Origin: Hyphodiscus hymeniophilus
Taxonomy: Eukaryota; Ascomycota; Leotiomycetes; Helotiales; Hyphodiscaceae
Assembly (NCBI GenBank): GCA_016508695.1
Contig: VNKQ01000009.1
Coordinates: forward strand, 620,001-684,000
Direction of reading: 5' to 3'
Length of the DNA: 64,000 nt
Made by a program: the position numbers and the translations under genes. This document shows positions 45,394 through 57,755 of the stretch, piece after piece (positions within the stretch are counted from its first letter, which is position 1; the number at the start of each line of letters is the position of its first letter). The notes below the pieces were generated by a model. It saw only the letters and a list, made by a program, of their open reading frames with translations. It had not been told where the DNA came from and ran no database searches.

Positions 45394-47823
45394 ATGGGCC
45401 GAACGTCGAAGTTCTCGTTTCCAATACCGGGCCGAAGCAAACACACTGCGACGACGAAAGAGAAAGCGTCGCAAAAAGAGAGATTCGAGGCCCCTTTGAG
45501 GTCTCCATTGCCCAATGGACTTTCAAAGGCACAGAGGATTCTTGGGGCGGATAGTGACTTAAACATCGACGCTCCAGGCCGGGACGATGATGCTGTGTCA
45601 TGGCGATATCCGAGCTCCAGATCGAGTGGCATGAGTATCTCAATCTCAGAGTCTACAAACTCAATGCAACCCACGAGTGATACGGGCAGTTTACATGATG
45701 GTTCAGACCAATGGGATCGTGAATCAGGTGTCTTACCTAAGTCACGAATAAGGGGCAAAGCATCTTCTACATTACTGGGACAAACTTATAGGGAGGATGG
45801 TGCTACGGATCGGAGTAGTATAAATCGGCACATGCGGCATGAAGATAGCTCCTCGACGTTGAAGTCTTATTACGATCGTCAAAAGTCACCTCTGGCGATA
45901 TCTCAACAAACCTCAGAATCATCGGCTCGAGATTTGGCTCTAAGGAAGGGTCAACCGCCAGTAATCCCTCTGGCCAGAAGTCCGCTACTACAGGTCGAGT
46001 CCACCGACATTTTCGCCGAGCAATTCGGCAATGGTTCTAACAACGGATGGGACGTGTCACGAGATACGTCAATGCGGAAGAAACCTGCACGACTGGATCT
46101 GTCCATGTTATTTCCATCGCGGAGTAAACGAGACAGCAAGATGTCAAACGTCGAAGCTCTCACCCCTTCATCCGCATATTCCAATGCATCAACAACTGGG
46201 TCCCAAGACGCCCCTGCTCGACGGAAGCTTGTCAAGGTACAGTCGAAAGAATCTCTTCGTTCACAGCACCTCAGTTTTCGTTCGGCCAAATCTCACGACC
46301 CAAGACCACAGCGAGGCAGTAAAGACACTCTATCAAACTTATATGACTCGTATGAGCAATCGCCAGTTGCTTCGCCAATGAGCCGAATTCCGGAGACAAG
46401 AGTACCTGATCCAGATCCTATCCGCTGGAACGGTAATCGCGCTGAAGGTCACCGTCATGAACCAACGAGAGATTCAAGCAGACCCCACTCTAAATCCGAA
46501 CATAGAACGAAGTCACGGGAGTCGCAGAATTTACCAGCAAACGATTCTCATGCTCGGAGAAAGATGGAGTCATATGCTCAGCCTAGGCAATTGCATGCCA
46601 AGGATCAAGAACCTATGAGTCCTGCCAACAAGGAACCCTTCTCCTGGCAGCACATGCGTGAGAACATGATTAATCCACCCTGGGACTCCAGCGCTGCAAG
46701 CATCTCTAGTCGGAACACGAAGACATCACGGCATACCAGCGCTAGTGCTTTTTCGAACTCGGATTTGAAGCAAAGTAGTGTACTTTCGCTGTCTTCGGAT
46801 TCCGAAGAGGACGTATTTGACCAAGAAGCTGTGAGATCGCCAGCCGGGCCATCCAATGACAAGACCTCACGGATGATGAAGAGTAATCTTAATCGAGCAG
46901 TCGAAGCTCGACGTCAGTCACCACAGCTATCTGAGAGAACGACGTCCAAAAAGCACTCATCGAGAAAAGGTGGTGCGCAAGCTAGTCCCTTCCTGACCAT
47001 CCCTGAGACATCTACCTCCAGCTCGAGACTATCAGGACCTTGGTCACCACCAAAGCTTGACAATTCCCACAGCGTAGCCCCGATACGAGCGGAGAAAGGT
47101 GAAAAGAGAACAAAGCGAACACAATCTACTTCAACCAGGAGCTCTACGACCCAACCAACTCCACCACAGTCTCCCGCTTCAGATCCACTACGGGATGTTG
47201 AGACAGACAGCAGCCGTTTCATGGCAGTTACCAAGCAAGAAGAAGCCTTACTGGAAGCATTACGACAAAAGCGCACCCGCATGCGCGAAGCGATCATTGA
47301 GGAGCACGAAACGCAGAAATCGCCACCACGGGCGCCAAACAGGAAAATATCAAGACACTCTGGAACATCATCCGTAGGCAAAGACCGGATGCAAGACTCT
47401 CCCAACGATAAACATCGCATCCTACTATACCTGGACACGCCGCTCGACGATGGCAACTCCATCGACACAGCAGAGCCATCTCCAGACTTGAGCGATTTTT
47501 TGAGCTTCGGGTCAGATGAAGACTCAACTCCCAGGACCTCCTGGGCTCCTCCACGAAGAGGACAGCCAAGGCCGGATTCTGAAAACGTGCTGGAGAATCA
47601 GAAACACAAGATCAGTCCCAGAACACCGCCTAGCGTTGCGAGGCTGAGCGCTGTTGGATCCTCTGTCGGGTTCCGCTCCCAGCGTGTCTCTGATGCTTCG
47701 CTGGGGGCGAAAAAACGAGATACGCAATCGGGGGTAAGGACTGTTAACGATACTAAGTTGATGCACCAGCAGGATTACATGTTGGAAGACGCCGAGGAGG
47801 GTGTCATCTGGGGGTTGCGTTGA
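45394..47823 (+). CDS. Large disordered fungal protein, unknown
   Basis: I do not recognise a functional family. A single 809-residue exon opens with a conserved-looking MGRTSKFSFPIPGRSKH and is rich in Ser, Arg, Pro and Asp throughout. Order-promoting patches are few: a helix-like ALLEALRQKRTRMREAIIEE near residue 620 and a C-terminal LMHQQDYMLEDAEEGVIWGL. Many SP/TP and RxxS sites suggest phosphorylation. No membrane segment, zinc finger or catalytic motif is visible. The ATG at 45394 is the first in the open frame, which itself extends to 45361. Codon use looks like that of its neighbours and no introns are needed, so a real gene is more likely than a chance open frame of this length. Confidence 0.8.
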   Translation: MGRTSKFSFPIPGRSKHTATTKEKASQKERFEAPLRSPLPNGLSKAQRILGADSDLNIDAPGRDDDAVSWRYPSSRSSGMSISISESTNSMQPTSDTGSLHDGSDQWDRESGVLPKSRIRGKASSTLLGQTYREDGATDRSSINRHMRHEDSSSTLKSYYDRQKSPLAISQQTSESSARDLALRKGQPPVIPLARSPLLQVESTDIFAEQFGNGSNNGWDVSRDTSMRKKPARLDLSMLFPSRSKRDSKMSNVEALTPSSAYSNASTTGSQDAPARRKLVKVQSKESLRSQHLSFRSAKSHDPRPQRGSKDTLSNLYDSYEQSPVASPMSRIPETRVPDPDPIRWNGNRAEGHRHEPTRDSSRPHSKSEHRTKSRESQNLPANDSHARRKMESYAQPRQLHAKDQEPMSPANKEPFSWQHMRENMINPPWDSSAASISSRNTKTSRHTSASAFSNSDLKQSSVLSLSSDSEEDVFDQEAVRSPAGPSNDKTSRMMKSNLNRAVEARRQSPQLSERTTSKKHSSRKGGAQASPFLTIPETSTSSSRLSGPWSPPKLDNSHSVAPIRAEKGEKRTKRTQSTSTRSSTTQPTPPQSPASDPLRDVETDSSRFMAVTKQEEALLEALRQKRTRMREAIIEEHETQKSPPRAPNRKISRHSGTSSVGKDRMQDSPNDKHRILLYLDTPLDDGNSIDTAEPSPDLSDFLSFGSDEDSTPRTSWAPPRRGQPRPDSENVLENQKHKISPRTPPSVARLSAVGSSVGFRSQRVSDASLGAKKRDTQSGVRTVNDTKLMHQQDYMLEDAEEGVIWGLR

Positions 47824-48928
47824 TTGGGGCTTTATGAAACTGAGGCCAGATAACAGACAGGTCCTACGGACGCATTTTCCTTTGTGGGTTGGCTTGGGTT
47901 GGTCTTGGCTTGGTTCTGTTTTACAGCGAGATGGCATCTATACCCATTTACAAGCATTAAAGGATTTTTGGCATACATGAGTGGGCCGGGAGTTTCCGAT
48001 GGGAGCAGTATAATACCTACATAATTAGCGAACCGGTTTACCTCGAATCTCCGTTTGACACCACGTGTTGCATTTCCCGAGTCCTGCTTCTACCTTATGA
48101 TTGAGTAATTTATGTAGGTATATACCGAAGTAGGTATATGTTTTCTCTCCCCAAACGTCAAGAAAACTTAATAACCTTCAGATAAACCTTACATCCTCTG
48201 CTTACCCCAATAACAGCATAGCACGGCTCTCAGGTCAGGCCATCCCCCACACGTGTAGCTTCTTTCGACGTGAACCGATGCTATGGCTCTAAGTCACGAT
48301 GACAGCTTTCCGACTGGATCGCACTGGTAAGTCTTCACTGTCGTGAGATCAGACGACTTTGCTCTGACGAGGGAGGGTAGGTACGGTGAATAATTCTTCC
48401 ATTTTCCCCACATGTGATCATGGTGCCTGGCTTGCATGGTCACCGACTCTTCTCATGCTTACTACGTCGAGCCGTGTAGATATGGTTGGTGAGAGTAGAG
48501 TTGTGCGTTGGCGGTGAAGTAGAGTGATTGTTCCTCCTTTGATATAATTTATCAAAGAAATAGGATCGCTTCAGTAAGAGGAAGAGCAAGATCGACAAAG
48601 GCAATACTTCTCAGGGGTGCATCAGCTTGCCCCTTTTCAAGCCTTCTTCGCTGGCAGGGCTGTCAAAACCCTGAAACAGGGCCCGTTGTGATTGGCCTCA
48701 CGTTTTCTACGCGATCGGACTCTGGGGAGACCTCGTGCGTCGCCAAAGTAGGCATCGAGAACAAATCATCATCATTTTTGCAAAACCCTCCTTCTTGTTC
48801 AATTTCCTTGCCCACCGCCTGCCTGCACATAGGGCTTTGCTTTCGACAGTCGAGCACCAATTTACTTGAGGATACACCATTGAGTTCACGCTGAGACACG
48901 CTGGACCTCGAAGGGGATTGAGCGCATC
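47824..48928. other. Intergenic, no gene seen
   Basis: 1.1 kb between the unknown gene and the nucleotide-sugar transporter. It contains the repeated GTAGGTATAT-like words around 48114-48138. No gene was recognised; the right part should carry the transporter promoter. Confidence 0.5.
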
Positions 48929-50623
48929 ATGGGTGACCAAGAGTTGGCCAGTTTCTATGGCGTGCCCATGAAGCACGTTTCTCTAGTTACAGTGAGAGGA
49001 TGCATAATTGCTGTTGGAGATTTTGTACTAATCACTTGTCCAGCTTACATTTCAGAACTCGGCGCTGATACTGGCAAGAACCTCTCAACATGAGTCTGGG
49101 ATTGCAGAAGGACTTACGTTGAAGCTGGGCATATGAACTAATAGACTAGCAGATAATGCATTATTCCCGCATAATGCCTTCGGTGGAAGGCCACCGGTAT
49201 TTTACTTCCACGGCTGTGTTCCTCAATGAAGTCATCAAGTACGTATTGCTGGCTCCAGGTATCTATTGAGCGCATACTAACTACATCTTATAGACTGGCT
49301 GTCTCCCTTTCGATTGCGATGTACGATATCTCACGAACACTCCCTCCTTCAACGCCGGCGACTGTCCTTTTCGAACAACTATATAATTCAGTTTTCTCTG
49401 GAGATGGTTGGAAGTTGGCGATACCAGCGTCGCTTTATACCCTCCAGAATTCTCTGCAATACATAGCAGTCAGCAACTTGGATGCGGTCCATTTTCAGAT
49501 TCTGTACCAGCTCAAGGTAAGCTTGCGCAGATTAGGAGTGCAAAGCAGTAGCTAAACCGTCATAGATTCTTACAACGGCTCTCTTTAGTGTGACGATGCT
49601 TGGCCGGGTTCTCTCCTCGAGAAGATGGATAGCCCTCGTGCTCCTGACATTTGGCGTTACTATCGTGCAACTACCTGCGAGCGATCCCAATGCATATGCG
49701 GTCATTAAGGACGACGAGAATCGATTCTACTTTCCACGATCATTCCACGAGCTTGGACAACTAACCAACGGAGCTGCAGAAGTTGCACAGGAGTTGACCA
49801 AGCGGGGGGTGGATGGACTCGTAAATGGCCTGGCAAAACGCTCGGCTACATACGAGGGCATACAGGAAGACCTGGGCATGACGAAGCCGGCTATGAATTA
49901 CTCGATTGGGCTCTCGGCCGTCTTGATTGCAGCTGTGATCTCTGGCTTGACCGGCGTTTATTTTGAGAAGGTTTTGAAAGAATCCACAACCCACGTCACA
50001 GTCTGGACTCGGAACGTACAGCTCTCGTTCTACTCCCTGTTCCCGGCTTTGATTATAGGGGTTCTTTTCAAAGACGGAGAGGAGATCGCAAAGAATGGCT
50101 TCTTTGATGGGTACAATTTTGTGGTTTGGACTGCCATAATCTTCCAGGCTTTTGGTGGGGTGCTTGTTGCTATGTGTATCAACTACGCAGACAATATCGC
50201 CAAGAACTTTGCTACGAGCATAAGTATCATTCTGAGCTTTTTGTTCAGTGTTTGGTTCTTTGATTTTCAAGTCACTCTCAACGTAAGCTCTTCAAATGTT
50301 ATTTGCCAACATTCTAGCTAATTGATGATCAGTTTGTGATTGGCACTGCACTTGTCATATTTGCAACATATCTCTACAGCGGACAAGAACGAAATCGCAA
50401 CAGACCACCTCCCATTAACATTGTAAGTTACGAAAAGACAACAATAGATTCCGGATACACACCAAAGTACGAGGAGGACCGATCACGTTCGCAGAAGCCA
50501 GTCGTTCTGGATCCTCTAAGCGATATCAAGAATTCTGGGTTATCAACATCCAGACCTAGTTCTCCCATGCGGCATCATTCGAGAGTAGGATCATCAAGAG
50601 GGAAGATAAAACGAGACGACTAA
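48929..50623 (+). CDS. UDP-galactose-type nucleotide-sugar transporter
   Basis: Golgi nucleotide-sugar transporter of the SLC35A family, most like UDP-galactose transporters, exchanging UDP-sugar for UMP to feed glycosylation. Six exons (48929-48991, 49044-49073, 49153-49238, 49294-49516, 49566-50282, 50333-50623) give 469 residues. Conserved segments: PMKHVSLVTLTFQNSALILI, MHYSRIMPSVEGHRYFTSTA, KLAIPASLYTLQNSLQYIAV, HFQILYQLKILTTALFSVTM, GVYFEKVLKES, WTRNVQLSFYSLFPALIIGV, GGVLVAMCINYADNIAKNFA. Exon 2 is only 30 nt, and the intron after it starts with GC (GCAAGA) rather than GT; this GC-AG intron is needed to join ALIL to IMHYSRIMP. A large loop after the fourth helix (about residues 150-210) and a cytosolic Ser/Arg tail are fungal features. 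Confidence 0.92.
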
Positions 50624-51539
50624 GGAAAGCTGCGTTAGAGAGATGAAGAGGCGATGCATGTCAAGGCCTTGGCTCCTCGAAAAGGTGCATCGAAATTGGC
50701 GGGGAATCTTATGGTATGGAAGGCTGCAAACCAGTTGTATTATGACGGGCAAAAAAAGGCGTTAATGGATGGACTCGGGTTACTCGAGAACTTGGGTATC
50801 GAGCATTTTGCCGATGGATATACGGGAGCATGAGGTTATGATACCTCCACAAGGCGAGCATAGAGAAGTTGTACAAGATTTCCGGGACATTCTAAATTCT
50901 GTTCTCTTTTTTCTTTTGTCTTCTGATTCGGGGGAACTCGTCTCGCGGTTTCGATCTCAGATGCGTTCAAGTTAGGGGCGTAGACTTGAGATCGGAAGGA
51001 AGCTGCCGTGGTACTGGCAAGCCGTTGCTCGCTCATCCCCGAGTGGTTGGTACTTGATTATTCGAAAAGAGTTCCCGATAGCGACTCTTTGGTACCTCCT
51101 ACATCGAGCAACTCGAAGCTGAGAAGCCGGGGTAGTTGATTATTGGATTTCCGGACTTCCTGTATACCTACTATTATTTCTTTGAGGCCGGGAATGCGGG
51201 TGCCATTTACAAGGATAGAGCCCACCAGATTGAGCGTTGGACTTTGACATGTAAATGCTTAAGAGGAAGATGCTTCGTCTTGGCATCACGTGTCTACGCG
51301 ATCTCGCACTTCTCCCCTCCCGTCAACTCGAATCTTCTACACCTAACCCAACCTTGTCAAGAACCGCCAAGGCCCTTTGCAGGTGTACTACACTTCTGCA
51401 GTCGAGCTTTGTTCATTTGAGAACGCTGCAATGCTTTCAGGTCTTAGTCTTTCCCATTCTCATAACCTCCTTCCTTCCACCATCACCAGCATCTCTTCAT
51501 GAATAGCTGCGTAATTAGCTCTTATGACCAGACAAGAAC
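50624..51539. other. Intergenic before MER3
   Basis: 0.9 kb between the transporter and MER3. No gene, repeat or nameable regulatory site. A short pyrimidine-rich stretch precedes the MER3 start. Confidence 0.5.
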
Positions 51540-54500
51540 ATGGAACACGTTCCACGTGGCATGGATCGTCACCTCCAGCGTATCATGGATAATGCTTCGA
51601 GGTCCAACAGCCATAATCGATCCGAGCAATACGCTTTCGAAGATCATTCTGCTGAGTACCAAGCCCAATCGGCTCCAAGACAATATGAAGATCCTATGCT
51701 TCTTGGTATGTCCTAATCCTGAGACGTTTGGAGGGAGTGGTACAATTGACGGGGTTGGTGAAGTAGATACAGGATCATTTGGCGTCGACTCGTCTCGCAA
51801 GTCAAATGCTCTGATTAGCATTCCGGGTTAGTCCCAATCATTCATCCAATGCCATATATTGACATCACTGACACCTTTCTTCCCCCCAGACCGAGCTTCC
51901 TACACCTTCCAGTCATCCCGCCAGCCTTCGACAGCAGCGAGCACTGCATCCGGTAAGCTCTTCCAATAATCCTTTAGGTTGACAAATCTGACGGAATTCA
52001 TGGTTCTAGGTCGAAGTCCCCACATCTTTAACTCTCCTCGGCAGCCGTCTACAATAACAGATTCCACCTCCACAAGACTTTCACTTGTGCCTCAAAACCT
52101 ATACAATCAACAAGAAAACGAGCCTACAGTTATCACCAATGCAGATAATCATTTCCGATTTACCCAGAATCTCCGTCATGGACTTTCAATAAACCGAGTA
52201 CCTCCTCCATCATTACCGATAACCAACTTCGACGATCAGCAGCAAGCACAGAGTCCACTCACTCAACTTGCAAACAACATGTTTTCGCAGCGAATAACAT
52301 CGCACGCTGGCCCTGAGCACCCAAATATCTACAAAAGCCAAAGACTCGGCAGACTCAGCCAACTCCAGCCCCGGAGACAGGAAGCAACTCCGCCATTCAA
52401 TCTTAGTAAGTCGTTGTTCCACCTTTTCAGGTATTCTCTCGTGCTCACCTTTGCAGGCGGTTTTGCATTCAGTCCAAGTGCTCAAAATGTGGCCAGCTCC
52501 TCCCCACCTACTCAGTCTTCGAGTCCCACAGCAAGAAGAAGTCTCCGAAGAGCCAACAACCGCGTAGCACCATCTTCGCGGGCTCAAGAAGACCAATATG
52601 ATGTTAAAGATGCTGATGAGGATCCGATAGCTCTTCCCAAGACTCCTCAGCGACAGACCGCAACGTATATGACCACTGTTACCAAAGTTATGCCGCAAGC
52701 ACTGTCGCTTGGACATGCCCCACCGATGGCCAATGGAATCCTACTTGTTTCACCGCACGAACTTTCAGATAGATTTCGACAGGTTTTCCCATACGAGCTT
52801 TTCAATGCCGTACAATCGAAGTGTTTTGCTCCCATTTACAAGAGCAACGATAATGTCGTTGTATCGGCTCCAACAGGCAGTGGCAAGACTGCACTTCTTG
52901 AGTTAGCTATCTGCAAGCTTATCGAAGGTCACCCCTCGGGGCAGTTCAAGATCGTCTACCAAGCTCCCACAAAGTCCCTTTGCTCTGAGCGTATGCGAGA
53001 TTGGCAGAAGAAATTCAGTCACCTGAACCTTGTCTGTGCCGAGCTGACTGGAGACACTGGGTATGGCGAAATGAACAGAGTTGGTGCTGCCTCAATCATT
53101 GTCACAACTCCGGAGAAATGGGACAGCATCACTCGTAAATGGAAGGACTATAGCAGACTTCTGCAGATGGTCAAACTGTTTCTTATCGATGAGGTACACA
53201 TACTCAAGGACACGCGGGGTGCTACTTTGGAAGCTGTTGTATCTCGCATGAAAACAAGTGGGGCGGATGTTCGCTTCGTTGCACTGAGTGCTACTGTGCC
53301 CAACTCCCAGGATATCGCTGTATGGCTGGGTAAGGACCACACCAACGATCATATTCCTGCTCATCGAGAAACGTTTGGTGAAGAATTTCGACCAGTTAAG
53401 CTTCAGAAGCACGTGTATGGCTTTGATGGGCTGGCAAATGAATTCGCGTTTGAGAAGGTTCTCGACGGCAGGCTTCCAAAATTGCTCCATAAACACACGC
53501 AGCATAAACCTATCATGGTATTTTGCTTCACGAGAAAGTCATGTGAGTCGACGGCAGCAATGCTGGCGGAGTGGTGGAGTAAACACAAGGTCACGGACCG
53601 TGCCTGGCCCAGCCCTGCTCATACTCCGAATGTTGGCAACAAGGAGCTTCGAGAGCTAGTAGGATGTGGAGTTGCATTTCACCACGCTGGTCTTGACCCT
53701 TCGGACCGTCACGCCATTGAGACCGCCTTTCTCAAGGGAGACGTCAACGTCATTTGCTGCACGTCGACATTAGCTGTAGGAGTCAATCTTCCATGCCACC
53801 TCGTCATATTGAAAGGGACCGTGTGTTTTCAAGACGGAAACCTTTGCGAGTACTCGGATTTGGAGGTCATGCAGATGCTGGGCCGAGCAGGCAGACCGCA
53901 GTTTGATGATAGTGCAATAGCTATCATTATGACACGATCTGAGAAGGCAGATCGATATAAGAAGATGATTTCTGGCCAGGATATACTTGAAAGCACTCTC
54001 CATCTCAATCTGATTGAGCATCTCAATTCCGAGATCGGTCTTGGCACTATTCGTGATCTCTACACGGCAAAGAAATGGCTTACGGGGACTTTCCTCAGTG
54101 TCAGAATGAGACAGAATCCGGCCTACTACAGGTTGGATGGTGTTCCCCTTAATCGAGATGCGGATGAGCGACTCGGACTTGTTTGCGAGAGAGATATGAA
54201 GCTTCTTGAAGACCATGAGCTGGTCAGATATGAAGGTGACCGTCTTAGTGGCACCGAATATGGTCAAGCAATGTCTAGATACATGGTACAATTTGAGACT
54301 ATGAAGCTGCTTCTTAGTCTGCCGACAGGGGCTACGACTGGACAAATTGTAAGCCTCCTTCTTGATTCCAAGACCCTCACTGATGATTCAAGCTTCTACT
54401 GCTCTGTCAAGCTACCGAATTCAAGGATCTCCGAATCAAACCGAATGAAAGATCTTCATTGCGAGAATTTAACAAGTCCCCATTCATCAAATTTCCGATC

Positions 54501-56859
54501 AAGGAAAATATATCAACAACTGCACACAAGATTTCATTGATGATTCAAGTTCAACTCGGTGGTATTGACATGCCAAATGAAAAAGACTTCCTCCTTATCC
54601 GCAGACAATATCAAATGGAGAAGAACATTATATTTGAGCGTATCCAACGCCTCATTCGATGTATCGTAGACTGCAAAGCCTATCAATGCGATGCTGTTGC
54701 CACCCGTCACGCCTTGGACCTAGCTAGGAGTCTTTCGGCACAGTTCTGGGAGAATTCGAACCTACAATTGAGACAGGTGCCCCAAGTCGGGCCAGTGGCA
54801 CATCGGAAGCTTGTCAGCAGCGACATCAACAGTGTCGAAAAACTCGTCAACCAAGACACTGCCACCATTGAACGCATTATGGGCAAGAATCCGCCTTTCG
54901 GTCACAAAACTAGGGAGCTGTTGACTGGCTTCCCATTATTGAGACTGGCGTCCGAAATTATTGGGAAGCCAATCATCAAGTCTGGACAGAAGCCTAAAGT
55001 CAACGTCAAAGTACAATTAGGCTTTATAAATGTCAAAATTCCCGTCTGGAATAGCCGCCGGCCATCACTGACTTTCATAGCTGAGACTTCGCAAGGCAAA
55101 CTTGTGCACTTCTGGCGTGGAAACATTTCGAAATTAGACAAGAATTTTGATCTTAAATTCTGTGTCGAACTTGATACCCCTGATGACATGATAAAATGCC
55201 ATATTGCATGCGATGAAATCGTGGGGACTCTGCGCTACTGCAGACTCAATCCAGACGTTTCTGCGTCTGCGTTCCCGCCACGAAAACTCGAGGAATTGAC
55301 AACTGGAACCAAAGTCAAGAGCGTAGAAGTTGACGAGTTTGGTACGAACGATATAGACGACGACGAGCTAGTCGCAGCTGTTCAGAAGGTCGAGGTCCTT
55401 GAGAGCGAATCGGACTCTGATGGGTTTGCTGACATTGATGATTTCCCGGATGCACCTGCCGGTGCGGACTCCAAGAAAGTTCAGACTGAGCCCTCGGACT
55501 CTGTTCAAATGGACAACGGTAAATGGACTTGTAAACATACCTGTCGCGGCGGCAAACTCCTCAAAAACGGTCATCCTTGCAAACACAAGTGCTGTAAAGA
55601 AGGCCTTGACAAGCGCCCTGGACCTCGTCAGGCTAAAACAAAGGTTAGGGACGAAGAAATCTGAATGCAAGTACATACTGATGGACTTACTAGTCCTCGA
55701 TCAGCACTAGTGAACTGCTACCTCCTAATACCCAAGTAAGCTACTTTCCTTCCCCGCAGTAACAAGCATACCAGTCTCTCCATACTACGAGTCATGCCGG
55801 TTCTATCGTTAGACAGTGATGCTAACATTGTCGCCAGAGAAAAGGGTCGAGGTTGGTGAATGAAGTTGTGATAGAGAAAGCTGTCAAGAAGGTTAGTCGC
55901 TTCCCACTTCAGAAGGTATTGAAAGATATATACTCACAAGCATTTAGGAACCCGTAGCATCACATTCCAAGGTTAAAATGGCCAAGAATAGTAATTCCGA
56001 ACAAGACATAGAGATAGTTGATCTAGCTGAAGGTATCTCACCTGTGAGGCATTCAAAAGTCGCTCGCCGTGACTATCGCAAGCTACATCATCTGCACGCC
56101 AGCAACCAAGAGTCGGATACCAATTCTATTCGTCTCCCAAAACAGAAGCCTCGATTCTCATATGGTAGTGGTGAGGCTCCTGACCTCCCATTCCTGCGCC
56201 AATCCAAGATCAACGAGGACGATACAAGGCCCAGCTCCGAGGTGTCTGATGAAGAAGTAGATCTTCCTTCTCCAACCATGATCGTCGAGTTCACGAAAGA
56301 AAGCCAGGACGATCCATTCGAGTCCTACAATCCCACCTATAAAGAAGCTGTTCACACTTCTGGGAATAATAGCTCCAGGGAAAGTCTCGAGGATATGATG
56401 CTCGGTATAGACGAAACTACGCTGCACAGACCGTCTACCCCAAAGGTCGACTCCAGCTTCGCGAACGGCGTCTTTGATTTTGACGCCTTTGATAATGTTC
56501 ACGATGAACCCATTGTGTATTCGAGTCCTCCAATGGTTCGCAAGCGAGGGAGATCTCGGACCCCGCCTTTACCGGACACGAAACAGCGTCGACTTTCCAG
56601 AAGCTCAGAAGACAACTTAGCAATTAAGATCAGACAGCAAAGTTCAACTCCGTCCGAAGTGCCTGTTGTTGAGAGTCGAAGAATCAAGATTCAAGAACAT
56701 AATGCAACACCAAGTGTTTCAAACAATTTGAATAATGTGGACTCATCGCAGCCAGACTTTGAACCAAATACCCAACAGCCCTCCGTTCCATCATGGGTCA
56801 ACGACTTCGATGCTGATTTGATTGATAGCTTGATGGGTGTTGTGGAATTTGTTGATTGA
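51540..56859 (+). CDS. mer3: Mer3/HFM1 meiotic DNA helicase
   Basis: Ski2-like DNA helicase of the ZMM group that stabilises recombination intermediates and promotes interfering crossovers. Proposed exons: 51540-51705, 51773-51826, 51890-51952, 52010-52405, 52457-54348, 54393-55643, 55838-55891, 55948-56859; total 1595 residues. The helicase core has motif I SAPTGSGKTALLELA (near 364), TTPEKWDSITRKW, DEVHILKD (near 470), VALSATVPNSQD, AFHHAGLDP, CCTSTLAVGVNLP and MLGRAGRPQFD. A winged helix, the helix-hairpin-helix and Sec63-like region (IKFPIKENISTTAH to about residue 1130) follow, then a CCHC-like finger near 1236 (CKHTCRGGKLLKNGHPCKHK). The last two exons code a disordered tail ending VNDFDADLIDSLMGV. 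Exon 7 and the 194 nt intron before it are the least certain; so is exon 2. All frames close. Confidence 0.88.
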
Positions 56860-57755
56860 GGTAGATTTCATGATGATGATTTTGAGGCTTGCTGCGTGTT
56901 GGTCCTGGGATGCTCTGTGAAAATTGTGTGAGTGATGTTTGGCGTTTGCTCATGGGCAGGATGCTTGTTACTCTTGCTATTTATTCGGGCGCAATATTGG
57001 GAAATATGGCTGGCTCTTGCTTCGTTTTATACCCATTACTTTACTTCTCGCTCTTAGTCTTCTAAAACTCAGCCGCTAGGGCTACCACACTCGTTCATGG
57101 TCTAGATGACAATCCAAGTCATCAAGCTTAGTTTATAAGGAAATGAGTGATTGCTTCTGGTATCGACTATGATGATGCTACTCAGGCCCTTAGGATTGCG
57201 CAACTATGAAGCTGCTCAGAGCTTCCGTAAGAAAATGCCCAGGGGAAGCGAGCAGGGTAACGACTAGCGCCATAGGGCTTGGTGCCTGGAATACAGGGCA
57301 TAATATGCTAGCCATTCCTGTTCTTTGAAATTCTTCTCGAGCATTCCACCACATCCACACTTATGAGCTGACAATCTCCAAAACGGCCTTCCCTATCGAC
57401 AAAGAGCCGCGGGTTGGATCATCATTCATGACGAAATAATCAATTTCTTTGCAAACTGAAGGTACGTATATTGTTATTTCATCCATCCGAGGTGGTCAAG
57501 ACAATTCCCACTCTTTAAAGACCCTTCTTTGCACCAAAGCACACCCCAATCACTTTCATGATGAAACATAAGCTGGCACCAGTCCTAGTCGATTTGTACT
57601 CTTACATTGAGGATACAAGCCGAGCCTTAGAGCTCTTTCTGATCAAAAAATAAAAGAATGCCATTTTCAATCGCAAGGCTTTTGCGATCTTTGCTAACCT
57701 GCTCAATGTGCAGTTTGAACTCAGCCAGCACTCGAAAAAAGCATAGCAGCTCATC
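56860..57755. other. Intergenic, no gene seen
   Basis: 0.9 kb between MER3 and the Aha1 gene, with the Aha1 promoter at its right end. No gene or repeat recognised. Confidence 0.5.

Noticed and set aside
55670..55835. An additional MER3 exon between 55643 and 55838
   Set aside because: Each candidate acceptor tried led to an in-frame stop.
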